Positions 36,345 through 45,409 of a stretch of 64,000 nt of DNA are shown here, one piece after another (the first letter of the stretch is position 1; every line of letters starts with the position of its first letter). The notes beneath the pieces are model-generated. The model was given only the letters and a program-made list of their open reading frames with translations, was not told where the DNA came from and searched no databases. The stretch spans positions 186,001 to 250,000 of the forward strand of contig SVEQ01000002.1 of the NCBI GenBank assembly GCA_015057325.1, written 5' to 3'. The DNA is from Lachnospiraceae bacterium (GTDB lineage: Bacteria; Bacillota; Clostridia; Lachnospirales; Lachnospiraceae). The position numbers were made by a program, and so were the translations under genes.

Positions 36345-36434
36345 CGCCTTGTCCTCCTCAACTTCTTTACTGTTAAGGATTAACAAATATGACAACATTT
36401 ATTCTGTTTTACCAAACCCAATAATTACCTTTTG

Positions 36435-37187
36435 TTATGAGCCAATACGAATCATCTCTTTTTTTAATCGTTTCATAATCTTTTTCTCTAATCTCGAAAT
36501 GTACGATTGTGATATTCCCAAAAGGTCAGCCACCTCTTTTTGTGTAAGTTCCTCGCCTTTCGGGTTGTTAAGTCCAAAGCGAAGTTCAACTATCGTCTTT
36601 TCCCTGTCAGACAGTATTCCCATAGCCTTCTTTAGTAGTTCTTTATCGACCTCATCCTCCAAATCCCTGTAAATAATATCCTCTTCAGTCCCCAAAATAT
36701 CCGAAAGCAACAATTCATTTCCGTCCCAGTCAACATTTAACGGTTCGTCAATAGACACCTCCATTTTTGTTTTAGCACTTCGTCTTAAATACATCAAAAT
36801 CTCATTTTCTATACATCTTGAGGCATATGTAGCCAGTTTGATTTTCTTATCAAGTTTAAATGTATTTACAGCCTTAATTAGCCCTATTGTTCCTATGGAA
36901 ATGAGGTCTTCAACACCAACTCCCGTATTATCAAACTTCTTTGCAATATAAACAACAAGCCGAAGGTTATGCTCTATCAGTATACTTTTTACTTCGGTGC
37001 TGTCATATTCCTCCAACTTCTCCAAAAGCTTACGTTCCTCCTCCGGTTCTAGCGGAGCCGGAAGAATATCCGCACCGCCAATATAGTGTATCTCTTTACT
37101 CGGTGAAAACAACATTCCCGCAAAGTTTTTTACCATGGTTAGTTTTAATTTATCACCACTTATAATATTCACCTGTCTATCCTCCAT
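36435..37187 (-). CDS. sigE: Sporulation sigma factor SigE (250 aa)
   Basis: Mother-cell early sigma factor, made as pro-SigE with an N-terminal pro-sequence removed by SpoIIGA. The pro-region (about residues 1-30) is followed by region 2 ([39 protein letters not shown]) and region 4 ([32 protein letters not shown]). Starts six bp after the spoIIGA stop. Length slightly above the 239 aa of B. subtilis. Confidence 0.95.
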   Translation of the reverse strand: MEDRQVNIISGDKLKLTMVKNFAGMLFSPSKEIHYIGGADILPAPLEPEEERKLLEKLEEYDSTEVKSILIEHNLRLVVYIAKKFDNTGVGVEDLISIGTIGLIKAVNTFKLDKKIKLATYASRCIENEILMYLRRSAKTKMEVSIDEPLNVDWDGNELLLSDILGTEEDIIYRDLEDEVDKELLKKAMGILSDREKTIVELRFGLNNPKGEELTQKEVADLLGISQSYISRLEKKIMKRLKKEMIRIGS

Positions 37188-37193
37188 ACATTC

Positions 37194-38051
37194 CTACATA
37201 TCATCAAAAAATAATAAGCCCTTGTACTCTTTTTTGTGAAAGAGCAGGGCATTGGCAACCGCAACCGGCTGTTTTATCAAACGTTTTCCACTATCCGCAA
37301 GCACAATCTCATCTAACAAAAAACACAAAAGCTTACCTGATGATTTCCCGACACTTTCATATGCAATCTCGTGAAAACAGACATTCCTTTGTGTTTTTAA
37401 CAACAACGGATTAAACGGGTTAAAATCCTTATTTATCATATATTCTTTTACAAACAGCATTTCTTCTTCCGGCAATATCTTCTTAACGACCTCCTCTGAC
37501 AACAGGATTGTCGGCTTATTAAACAACGGATCCCACAAAAGGTTTCCGGTGTCGAGGTACATTTTCTCACTTATATTCTTACCGTTGTGACAAATCACAA
37601 CACTACAAACATTATTAAGTATCCGCTTCCTCTTAAAGGTCCAATCAGTCAAAACAAAGACCGCTGTCCCCGATAAAAAAAGCAAAGCCAACAATGTATA
37701 AATACCCATATATGTATTTGGAAGTTTGTACTTTACAAAGTTGATAACACCACCCATAAGAACCATTATCGTGGTGGACAGGCACCATTTTTTTATCAGC
37801 CCTCTTTTTCCGAGTGCAACAAATACAGTACCAAGACCGGTTCCCATAGATAACATCATTCCCTTTACTCCCAGAAACATTCGCGGTCGAATGACAAAAG
37901 GAAGTATAATCACCGCTCCCAATCCTGCCCCAAGCATTATTCTGATTAATTTAATATCCTGCTTTAGCAAACGACAAGTTATAACCAAGACAATGACGTT
38001 GGCAACAAAATTAATCAAAAACACAAGGTCAAGATATACAGTAATTTGCAC
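37194..38051 (-). CDS. spoIIGA: Sigma-E processing peptidase SpoIIGA (285 aa)
   Basis: Five N-terminal membrane segments (about residues 5-150) and a C-terminal aspartic protease half-domain with the DTGNLL active-site motif (about residue 166). It cleaves pro-SigE at the septum when triggered by SpoIIR. GTG start with GGAGG spaced correctly. Transcribed as spoIIGA-sigE(-sigG) from the region after the ftsZ terminator, where a Spo0A-box-like site is seen. Confidence 0.93.
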   Translation of the reverse strand: MQITVYLDLVFLINFVANVIVLVITCRLLKQDIKLIRIMLGAGLGAVIILPFVIRPRMFLGVKGMMLSMGTGLGTVFVALGKRGLIKKWCLSTTIMVLMGGVINFVKYKLPNTYMGIYTLLALLFLSGTAVFVLTDWTFKRKRILNNVCSVVICHNGKNISEKMYLDTGNLLWDPLFNKPTILLSEEVVKKILPEEEMLFVKEYMINKDFNPFNPLLLKTQRNVCFHEIAYESVGKSSGKLLCFLLDEIVLADSGKRLIKQPVAVANALLFHKKEYKGLLFFDDM

Positions 38052-38088
38052 ACAAAACCTCCTGATTTAATCATGAAAAAGTATATCC

Positions 38089-38120
38089 TTTAATATGGTC
38101 AAAAACAGTCGAAGTAAAAG
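38089..38120 (-). promoter_or_regulatory. Candidate Spo0A box and promoter of spoIIGA
   Basis: AGTCGAA on the plus strand (38107-38113) shares the GTCGAA core of the Spo0A box (TGTCGAA). A possible promoter, TTTACT-17-TATTAA on the minus strand, places the box directly beside the -35 element, as in Spo0A-activated genes. One mismatch in the box; moderate support. Confidence 0.35.
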
Positions 38121-38149
38121 ACCTGCAACCGCATAAATGAGCACAAAAA

Positions 38150-38178
38150 AACTGCGTTACCATAAAAGTAACGCAGTT
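38150..38178 (-). terminator. ftsZ terminator
   Basis: Eleven-bp perfect stem AACTGCGTTAC / GTAACGCAGTT followed by seven T on the minus strand, just after the ftsZ stop. Confidence 0.9.
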
Positions 38179-38193
38179 AATACTGTTATAAAA

Positions 38194-39585
38194 TTAACGT
38201 CTCTTCAAGAACTCAGGAATCTTGATGCTTCCGTCCGCTTCCTGTCTTGGAGCCTGTGGTCTCTGTGTTGTTACAGGTGCTGTCTGAGCAGGTGCACCAC
38301 CCTGTGCTCCATTAAGGAATGAAGGCTTTGGTGCTGCTGCAGGTCTTACTGCAGGATTAACAACAGGCTGTCCACCATATGTAGGATTGTTACCCGGTAT
38401 ATTAACTGATGTAGGAGCACTTTCCTGTGTAGCAGGTCCTGCCGGACGATATGCATTAGCACCCGCATTAGGTGTCTGTGCTGCTACCTGATTCTGCAAC
38501 GGCTGTAATGTTGGTGCCTGTGCAGGTGTCTGTGGTGCTGTAGGTGCCGGAGCAACCGAAGGTGCTGCCTGTGGCTGAACAGGTTTTGTAAATGCCGGCA
38601 TAGAAGAGAATCCACCGAATGTATTCTTCTTAGCTGCTGCCTCAATTCCTGTAGCAATTATTGTAATGCTAACCTCATCTCCCATTGTCTCGTTATCAAC
38701 AGTACCGAAGATAATATTAACGTTCTCGCCAGCTGCTTCTGTAAGATAGTTAACAGCATCATATGCCTCTATCATACCGATGTTACCTGCGAAGTTGATA
38801 ATAATATCTGTTGCACCGGATACGGTTGTCTCAAGAAGCGGAGACTCCATAGCCTGCTTAATAGCTTCAACTGCTTTGTCCTCACCGTTAGAACGTCCGA
38901 TACCGATATGAGCAATACCCTTATCTCTCATTACTGACTGGATATCAGCAAAGTCGAGGTTGATGATACCCGGACTCTGAATGAGGTCTGTAACACCCTG
39001 AACACCCTGCTGTAAAACTTCATCAGCTTTCTTAAGCGCATCAGGAATTGTTGTTCTCTTATCACAAATCTGCAAAAGCTTGTCATTAGGAACAACTATC
39101 AATGTATCAACGTTGTCCTTCAAACGATCAATACCTGCAATTGCATTATTCATACGAGGCTTACCTTCGAAAGAAAATGGCTTTGTAACAACACCAACTG
39201 TAAGTATTCCAAGATTCTTAGCTATCTCGGCAACAACCGGAGCTGCACCTGTACCGGTTCCACCACCCATACCACAGGTAACGAAAACCATATCTGCATC
39301 TTTAACCAACTCAGTAATCTCTTCACGATTCTCTTCAATGGCTCCTGCTCCAACTTCAGGCTTGGCACCTGCACCTAATCCCTTAGTGAGTTTCTCACCA
39401 ATCTGAATCTTAGTAGGGGCTTTTGATGTAGCCAGCACCTGCTTGTCCGTATTAATAGCAACGAGATCAACACCATTGATGTTCTCATCCACCATACGGT
39501 TAACTGCATTGTTTCCGGCTCCTCCCACACCAATAACGAGTATCTTAGCTGGTCCTTTTTCTTCCAATGTTTTTATTTCAAGCAA
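38194..39585 (-). CDS. ftsZ: Cell division protein FtsZ (463 aa)
   Basis: Tubulin-like GTPase that forms the Z ring. GTP-binding [11 protein letters not shown] and the tubulin signature [16 protein letters not shown] are intact, as are the T7 and later loops. Residues about 325-440 form an unusually long Pro/Ala/Gln-rich linker, ended by the conserved C-terminal peptide [10 protein letters not shown] that docks SepF/FtsA-type partners. Start codon is TTG with AAGGAGG. It has its own promoter and terminator, separating it from the dcw genes upstream and spoIIGA downstream. No ftsA precedes it, as in many Lachnospiraceae. Confidence 0.97.
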   Translation of the reverse strand: MLEIKTLEEKGPAKILVIGVGGAGNNAVNRMVDENINGVDLVAINTDKQVLATSKAPTKIQIGEKLTKGLGAGAKPEVGAGAIEENREEITELVKDADMVFVTCGMGGGTGTGAAPVVAEIAKNLGILTVGVVTKPFSFEGKPRMNNAIAGIDRLKDNVDTLIVVPNDKLLQICDKRTTIPDALKKADEVLQQGVQGVTDLIQSPGIINLDFADIQSVMRDKGIAHIGIGRSNGEDKAVEAIKQAMESPLLETTVSGATDIIINFAGNIGMIEAYDAVNYLTEAAGENVNIIFGTVDNETMGDEVSITIIATGIEAAAKKNTFGGFSSMPAFTKPVQPQAAPSVAPAPTAPQTPAQAPTLQPLQNQVAAQTPNAGANAYRPAGPATQESAPTSVNIPGNNPTYGGQPVVNPAVRPAAAPKPSFLNGAQGGAPAQTAPVTTQRPQAPRQEADGSIKIPEFLKRR

Positions 39586-39642
39586 GGTAATATCCTCCTT
39601 ATAAAAAATTTTCTTTTCTTATATTTATACACATACATGTAT

Positions 39643-39671
39643 ATAATACTGTTTTTCGTTTAAAATATCAA
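39643..39671 (-). promoter_or_regulatory. ftsZ promoter
   Basis: Minus strand TTGATA (39666-39671), 17-bp spacer, TATTAT (39643-39648). A palindrome ATACATGTAT lies right after it at 39633-39642. Confidence 0.65.
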
Positions 39672-39701
39672 GTATCTTTAACGTTTTTTTAAGAAAAAAT
39701 G

Positions 39702-40448
39702 CTATTTTTTCTCCTTAAATGATGCCGTTCCCACCGCTGTATCAAACTCTCGCATATTAAGAACGCCTTTTTTCCCTTCTAAGCCATCCAAAATCTGCCT
39801 CAAATCGGTCAATTGCTCTTCTATGTTAGACCCATCACCTAACTCAATTCTTATATCATCGTGGAACATCAAAACTTCATTTTCCGAAGTGAACTGAATA
39901 GAATCTATCTGCAGTTTATATTTGTTAATCAACTGCGTGATTTTAAGAATAAGTTTGAATCGCTTTTTATCTTTAATCGGCAGTTTTTCATGTAGTTCCA
40001 CGCTATCAAATGTCATTCCCGTTATACACGGTGCATCTGACAATTTTGTCAGCGAAATTTCAAGAACATATCCGTCCTGATCAAAATAAACATATCTATC
40101 CATGTACTCAATACAACCGGCAAGCGATTTCTCATATACGGTTACCGTAACCGTATGAGCATTTACATAATCAATACTGATCTTCGCAACAAACGGTATG
40201 TCTTTAACCGGATGAAACTTATTCTTAAGCATCATGATTACGCTGTTGTCAACATAGCCGTTTTCTTTGATTATCTTTGTGATTTCATCTTTTGTATAAT
40301 GCTTGTTGCCGGTCACCTGTATCTTGTCAATTTTAAAACAAGTAAGCAATATAATAACCGCCAAAATCAAAACCACAGCGACAACAGCCGCGATTATACC
40401 ATTCGTCTTTTTTTGAAATTGAATTACATTTCCTTCATTTTCACTCAT
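39702..40448 (-). CDS. ftsQ: Cell division protein FtsQ/DivIB (248 aa)
   Basis: Bitopic protein: one membrane segment (about residues 16-38), then a POTRA domain starting FKIDKIQVTGNKHYTKDEITKII, and an FtsQ domain. Part of the FtsQ-FtsL-FtsB complex that activates septal peptidoglycan synthesis. Last gene of the mraZ-to-ftsQ operon, nine bp after murA. Confidence 0.88.
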   Translation of the reverse strand: MSENEGNVIQFQKKTNGIIAAVVAVVLILAVIILLTCFKIDKIQVTGNKHYTKDEITKIIKENGYVDNSVIMMLKNKFHPVKDIPFVAKISIDYVNAHTVTVTVYEKSLAGCIEYMDRYVYFDQDGYVLEISLTKLSDAPCITGMTFDSVELHEKLPIKDKKRFKLILKITQLINKYKLQIDSIQFTSENEVLMFHDDIRIELGDGSNIEEQLTDLRQILDGLEGKKGVLNMREFDTAVGTASFKEKK

Positions 40449-40457
40449 AACAACCCT

Positions 40458-41732
40458 TCATACGTATGCAATGTCGACTCCAAGACTTGCAACATCACCC
40501 ACTATATCCTCATAACCCCTCTCAATAAATGATATATCGGTTATGGTAGTATATCCTCTGGCCATAACGCCGGCTACAACAAGTGCTGCTCCCTGTCTTA
40601 GGTCCGTAGCCTTAACCGTATGACCTTGTATTTCTTTTTTGCCGTTGATAATCATTTTATTCTTATCAACTGTTATATCCGCATCAAGTTTGGAAAGTTC
40701 TTTTGCAATCGAAAAGCGATTTTCAAATACCGTTTCCGTAATAACACTTTCTCCCGATGCCCTCATCAAAACTGCCGCAAGAACCGGTTGCAAATCCGTA
40801 GGAAAATCCGGATAAATGCCGGTTGAAAAATCTCCGGCTTTAACAAATCCATCCGAAGCAATTCTGATACTGTCATTGATTTTAATTATACATGCACCTA
40901 GTTTTATACAAACCAAAATAACATTTTTCAAATATGAAATATCATTTATTCCGGTAAGTCTTACTTCGCTGTTCATTGCTGTCGCAAGCAAAAGATATGT
41001 TCCCGCAACAATTCTGTCATAAACATTAGTGTAAGTTACACTCTTTAAAAGAGCACAACCTTTAATTATTAACACGTCCGTACCGATACCCTCGATACAG
41101 GCGCCCATACTCGTAAGATATTTACAAAGTTCAATCACTTCAGGCTCTTTTGCAACGCCTCGCAAAACCGTCACAGACTCAATACCGCTTGCTGCTATCA
41201 AAAGATTTTCCGTTGCACCGACGCTTGGATATCGCAGCGTATAATCACAACCACTCAATCCGCTTGAAGCACAACACAAAACACCTTCATCACAATCAAC
41301 ATTAACATTCATGGCTTTGAAGCCATCTATGTGTATATCTATCGGACGCATTCCTATTGCACAACCACCGGGCATCCCAAGTCTTGCTTTTTCCCATTTG
41401 GCAAGCATAGAACCTAACAGCAAAACCGACGATCGAAGTTTACATGTAAGTTCCTCCGGAAGGCACGCATAACGTGCATTTGAAGTATCAATTGTAAGGA
41501 CATGATTGGTAAGCGTAGTCTTAACATTGAGACATTCAAGTAGTTTACACATCACTTTGACATCTTCAATATGCGGACAATTATATATTACCGATACGCC
41601 ATTGGCTAACAACGTGGCTGCAATAATTGGTAATACCGTATTCTTTGATCCCTGAATACTTACCGTCCCCTTCAAGCAAGATGTTTCCCTTACACTTATC
41701 GCCTTCAAAACAACCCACATCCATTTACACAT
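40458..41732 (-). CDS. murA: UDP-N-acetylglucosamine 1-carboxyvinyltransferase (424 aa)
   Basis: Transfers enolpyruvyl from PEP to UDP-GlcNAc, the first committed step of peptidoglycan precursor synthesis and the target of fosfomycin. Lys-Asn of the active site (GSKNTVLPIIAA), the loop Cys in PGGCAIGMRPIDIHIDGF (the PEP-binding Cys, so fosfomycin-sensitive type), DFPTDLQP and ERGYEDI are all present. The protein is unusually Cys-rich. The first ATG lacks a ribosome-binding site; a TTG at 41708 gives the family-typical N-terminal length. Part of the division operon; a second MurA may exist elsewhere. Confidence 0.9.
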   Translation of the reverse strand: MCKWMWVVLKAISVRETSCLKGTVSIQGSKNTVLPIIAATLLANGVSVIYNCPHIEDVKVMCKLLECLNVKTTLTNHVLTIDTSNARYACLPEELTCKLRSSVLLLGSMLAKWEKARLGMPGGCAIGMRPIDIHIDGFKAMNVNVDCDEGVLCCASSGLSGCDYTLRYPSVGATENLLIAASGIESVTVLRGVAKEPEVIELCKYLTSMGACIEGIGTDVLIIKGCALLKSVTYTNVYDRIVAGTYLLLATAMNSEVRLTGINDISYLKNVILVCIKLGACIIKINDSIRIASDGFVKAGDFSTGIYPDFPTDLQPVLAAVLMRASGESVITETVFENRFSIAKELSKLDADITVDKNKMIINGKKEIQGHTVKATDLRQGAALVVAGVMARGYTTITDISFIERGYEDIVGDVASLGVDIAYV

Positions 41733-41774
41733 ATATACTATATTATGCCAACAAATGAAGGATTGTGAACAAAA

Positions 41775-42920
41775 TCAATATTCTTTTGGTATATGTATTC
41801 TTCCGGCAACCGAAAGTACAAGCCCCATTTCAACCAACAAACAGAAAAGTGCGGTTCCACCATAACTGATAAACGGAAGCGGAACTCCTGTCGGTGGTAT
41901 TGTATTGGTTACAACCGCGATATTAACAAGCACTTGAACCGATACATGAGTAATTACTCCGACAACAATCAATGCTCCAAAAAGATCCGGTGCACTCATT
42001 GCAATAACCACACATCTCCAAACAAGCATTACAAACAATGCAATAACACACGCAGCACCAAAAAGTCCAAGTTCCTCACACACAACAGAAAAAATCATAT
42101 CGTTATGTGACTCAGGAATAAAACCAAGTTTCTGAATACTCTGTCCTAACCCTTTACCAAATATTCCTCCCGAGCCAATTGCATATAGTGACTGCAATGT
42201 CTGATATCCCTTTTCGTAATTTTCTGGATGTCGCCATATCTGTATTCTCTCCATACGATACGGAGCGATTATTAAGAATACCGTCATAAGAACAGCCATC
42301 ACAATACCAAAGCCTACAAACTGTCCAATTTTAGGACTTGTAACAAAAACGATCATAAAAATGATTGATCCACAAATAATTGCTGTACTTAAGTTTTCGT
42401 AAGCAATCAATCCTGTTGCAATCAACGGAACAGCAGCAACCCTAACCATAATCCTAGGGTCACCTATTCTTGCAGATTTAATAGTTGCCATATGTGCCGT
42501 AAAAAGAATTATTGCGATCTTTGCAACCTCCGAGGGCTGAAACTGAAATCCTGCTATGCTGATCCATCTTGTAGCACCGTGAGATGCTGTACCCAACACA
42601 AACACAAGCATCAACAATACTAAGGAAGCCGCAATTGCAATCAATGAAAATGCTTTCCAAATATGATAATCAAGTTTGGAAACAAATATCATTACGGCAA
42701 TTCCAATAATCGCAAACATACTTTGTCTTTTTAAGTAATAAAAAGACGTACCCATTTTCAATTCAGCAGTATACGAACTGGTACTGTAGACCATTACCAG
42801 GCCAAGTGCAACAAGAAAAAGCACAAGAAAAAGTAGTTGAAAATCAAAGTACACAGACTTTTCTTTATTGGATTTTAGATTTCGTCTTTTTCTTCTCACT
42901 AATCTGGGTTTTGCTGCCAT
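41775..42920 (-). CDS. ftsW: Lipid II polymerase FtsW (SEDS family, 381 aa)
   Basis: Ten membrane segments with SEDS signatures GATRWISIAGFQFQPSEVAKIA, SHNDMIFSVVCEELG and the C-terminal TGVPLPFISYGGTAL. Polymerises lipid II at the septum with a class B PBP. N-terminus is basic. Its context in the dcw operon supports FtsW (or SpoVE in sporulating relatives). murG, usually next to ftsW, is absent. Confidence 0.93.
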   Translation of the reverse strand: MAAKPRLVRRKRRNLKSNKEKSVYFDFQLLFLVLFLVALGLVMVYSTSSYTAELKMGTSFYYLKRQSMFAIIGIAVMIFVSKLDYHIWKAFSLIAIAASLVLLMLVFVLGTASHGATRWISIAGFQFQPSEVAKIAIILFTAHMATIKSARIGDPRIMVRVAAVPLIATGLIAYENLSTAIICGSIIFMIVFVTSPKIGQFVGFGIVMAVLMTVFLIIAPYRMERIQIWRHPENYEKGYQTLQSLYAIGSGGIFGKGLGQSIQKLGFIPESHNDMIFSVVCEELGLFGAACVIALFVMLVWRCVVIAMSAPDLFGALIVVGVITHVSVQVLVNIAVVTNTIPPTGVPLPFISYGGTALFCLLVEMGLVLSVAGRIHIPKEY

Positions 42921-42947
42921 ATCAACTCTCCTACATTGGAATAATCA

Positions 42948-44309
42948 CTACATCATTTTTCTTACCAATTCTTTAAACTGGTCTCCGCGTTGCTCATAAT
43001 TTTCAAACATTCCCCAACTTGCGCATGCAGGTGATAACAAAACTGCCTCACCCGGCTCTGCCTCATCGGCACATATCTTAACCGCTTCTTCAAGACTGTC
43101 TGCAAACACATAATCTGTAAAACCGTATTTCTCGGCAGTATCAGCAATAAGTTTAGCCGTCTGGCCAATCAATACAAGTTTTTTCACCTTGCCGTCAAAC
43201 GCCTTAATCCAATCATCAAAAGGAACTCCCTTATCATATCCTCCGCCGATAAGTACTGTTTTTCTGTTCATTGCCTGAATGCCCTTAATCGCAGCATCAG
43301 GGTTAGTTCCTTTAGAATCGTTATAATAAGTAACACCATTTACTTCTTCTACAAACTCAATACGATGTTCAACACCCTTGAATGTCTTAAGCACATCTGT
43401 GATTTCTGCAACAGGCACTCCCATGTAATACGCAACGGCAATTCCTGCCATATAATTCTCCAAGTTGTGCTGACCAAGAAGAATAAGTTTGCTTCTGTCA
43501 ATAACCGATATTTTCTGCCCCTTATCAACAATAACTATCTCGTCACCATCAAGGCAAACACCGTCTTCTAACTTATCCACACCGCTGAAATATACAACCT
43601 TTGCTTTAACTCTTGGATCGTGTGCCATCTCTCTTGTTATCGGATCATCATAATTAAGTACAATGTAATCATTCGCTGTCTGATTGCGGCAAATATCAAG
43701 CTTAACCGACGCATAATTCTCCATCGTATGATGTCTGTCTAAATGATCCGGAGTAACGTTAAGTACTGCGCTTACCTTCGGGCAGAACTCTTCAACCGCT
43801 TCTAACTGGAAAGAAGAAACCTCCAATGCAATAAATGATTCCTCATTTGTATCCAATGCTGCATCTGTATAAGGTAATCCGATATTGCCGACAACGAAAC
43901 TGTTGCTTGTATGTTTTTTTAATATCTCTCCCACAAGTGATGTCGTTGTTGTCTTTCCGTTAGTTCCTGTTATTGCAGCAACCTTGCCCGCACCGGCACG
44001 ATATGCCAACTCAATCTCACTCCATATCGGAATATTTTTTTCACTAACCTGTTTTGCAAGTTCCGATTCAATAGATATTCCGGGACTTATTATCATAACA
44101 TCAATCGTTGATAATATCTCATCATTGACTGTTCCCAACACTATTCCAACATTTTCTCTGTCATCAAGTTTTGACAAAACATCCTCGACATTTAGATCTG
44201 TCTTGCCATCATAAAACATAATCTGAGCACCCATTTTCTGCAAGAGTTTAGCAGAACATATTCCACTTTTTCCGGTACCTGCAATTAAAAACTTCTTAGA
44301 AAAATCCAT
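42948..44309 (-). CDS. murD: UDP-N-acetylmuramoylalanine--D-glutamate ligase (453 aa)
   Basis: ATP-dependent addition of D-Glu to UDP-MurNAc-L-Ala. The P-loop AITGTNGKTTTTSLVGEIL (about 113-131), the DHLDRH region, the FKGVEHRIEFVEEVNGVTYYNDSKGTNPDA segment and a C-terminal Rossmann domain match MurD. GGAGG selects the ATG at 44309, four codons inside the longest frame. murE and murF, which act next, are not in this cluster. Confidence 0.95.
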   Translation of the reverse strand: MDFSKKFLIAGTGKSGICSAKLLQKMGAQIMFYDGKTDLNVEDVLSKLDDRENVGIVLGTVNDEILSTIDVMIISPGISIESELAKQVSEKNIPIWSEIELAYRAGAGKVAAITGTNGKTTTTSLVGEILKKHTSNSFVVGNIGLPYTDAALDTNEESFIALEVSSFQLEAVEEFCPKVSAVLNVTPDHLDRHHTMENYASVKLDICRNQTANDYIVLNYDDPITREMAHDPRVKAKVVYFSGVDKLEDGVCLDGDEIVIVDKGQKISVIDRSKLILLGQHNLENYMAGIAVAYYMGVPVAEITDVLKTFKGVEHRIEFVEEVNGVTYYNDSKGTNPDAAIKGIQAMNRKTVLIGGGYDKGVPFDDWIKAFDGKVKKLVLIGQTAKLIADTAEKYGFTDYVFADSLEEAVKICADEAEPGEAVLLSPACASWGMFENYEQRGDQFKELVRKMM

Positions 44310-44372
44310 ATCTTCCTCCATATATCAAACATTTAACTTCGTAAAAATAATAATCATCAATATCAGGTAAAA

Positions 44373-45332
44373 CTATAACGCAAGTAATCCAACCAAGCAC
44401 AATATCGTTGTAACAATAGCAAATATTGCAACAACTTTTGTTTCAGGCCAACCCGAAAGCTCAAAATGATGATGTATCGGTGCCATTTTGAATACTCTTT
44501 TTCCTGTCTTTTTAAAATAAAGCACCTGTATAATAACAGAAACAACCTCAAGCAAATAAATGAAACCGACAATCACAATGTAAATCGGCATCTTAAGCAT
44601 AACAGCAGTTGCCGCAATCAATCCTCCAAGTGCAAGCGAACCCGTATCACCCATAAATACTTTTGCAGGATATACATTGTAAACCAAAAATCCCAAAAGA
44701 GCTCCGACAACCGCACAGGTTATAGGCTCAAGTCCTGAATGAACACCGATTGAAACAACCGTAAAAAATGTTCCCGTAAGAACGGTGATTGATGACAAAA
44801 GACCATCAAGACCGTCTGTAAAATTGGTTCCGTTAACTGTTCCGATTACAACAAAGAAAAGGAATGGGTAGAAAAGAAATCCCATATTCCACTCCGCTCC
44901 GTTTGTAAACGGAATAATTACTGAAGTTCCAAGATCAGTATAGTTTGCTATGTAATATGCAAAAACAGCACACACTAGAAACTGACCAACCATTTTTTGC
45001 CATGCTCTAAGTCCCATGGAACGCTTCATTACCACCTTGATGTAATCATCAAGAAATCCCACAAGTCCATATCCTAATGTAACAAACAAAACAGGCAATA
45101 TTACCGGATTGCTTTTAACATAGAAAAGCGATGTAATAACAATACTGCAAAGAATGATAAGTCCACCCATTGTCGGCGTTCCTGATTTCTTCAAATGAGA
45201 TTCAGGTCCATCATCTCTTACAAACTGTCCGAATTTCAATTTCTTCAAAAACGGTATCATTATCGGACAAAGAAAAACGCTTATTGCAAATGCAATACAA
45301 ATCGGCAATAAAACCATGTAATTAGTCTTCAT
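44373..45332 (-). CDS. mraY: Phospho-MurNAc-pentapeptide transferase (319 aa)
   Basis: Ten membrane segments. Signature residues FVRDDGPESHLKKSGTPTMGG, GFLDDYIKV (Mg2+-binding Asp-Asp), TDGLDGL and the C-terminal APIHHHFELSGWPETKV are complete. Makes lipid I from UDP-MurNAc-pentapeptide and undecaprenyl phosphate. Located between a class B PBP and murD. Confidence 0.96.
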   Translation of the reverse strand: MKTNYMVLLPICIAFAISVFLCPIMIPFLKKLKFGQFVRDDGPESHLKKSGTPTMGGLIILCSIVITSLFYVKSNPVILPVLFVTLGYGLVGFLDDYIKVVMKRSMGLRAWQKMVGQFLVCAVFAYYIANYTDLGTSVIIPFTNGAEWNMGFLFYPFLFFVVIGTVNGTNFTDGLDGLLSSITVLTGTFFTVVSIGVHSGLEPITCAVVGALLGFLVYNVYPAKVFMGDTGSLALGGLIAATAVMLKMPIYIVIVGFIYLLEVVSVIIQVLYFKKTGKRVFKMAPIHHHFELSGWPETKVVAIFAIVTTILCLVGLLAL

Positions 45333-45409
45333 AATTCATTCCTACCCTTTTGTAATATTATTTTAACCTTATTAGTATAAGACCTTTTAACCTATTTATC
45401 AACCTTTAA

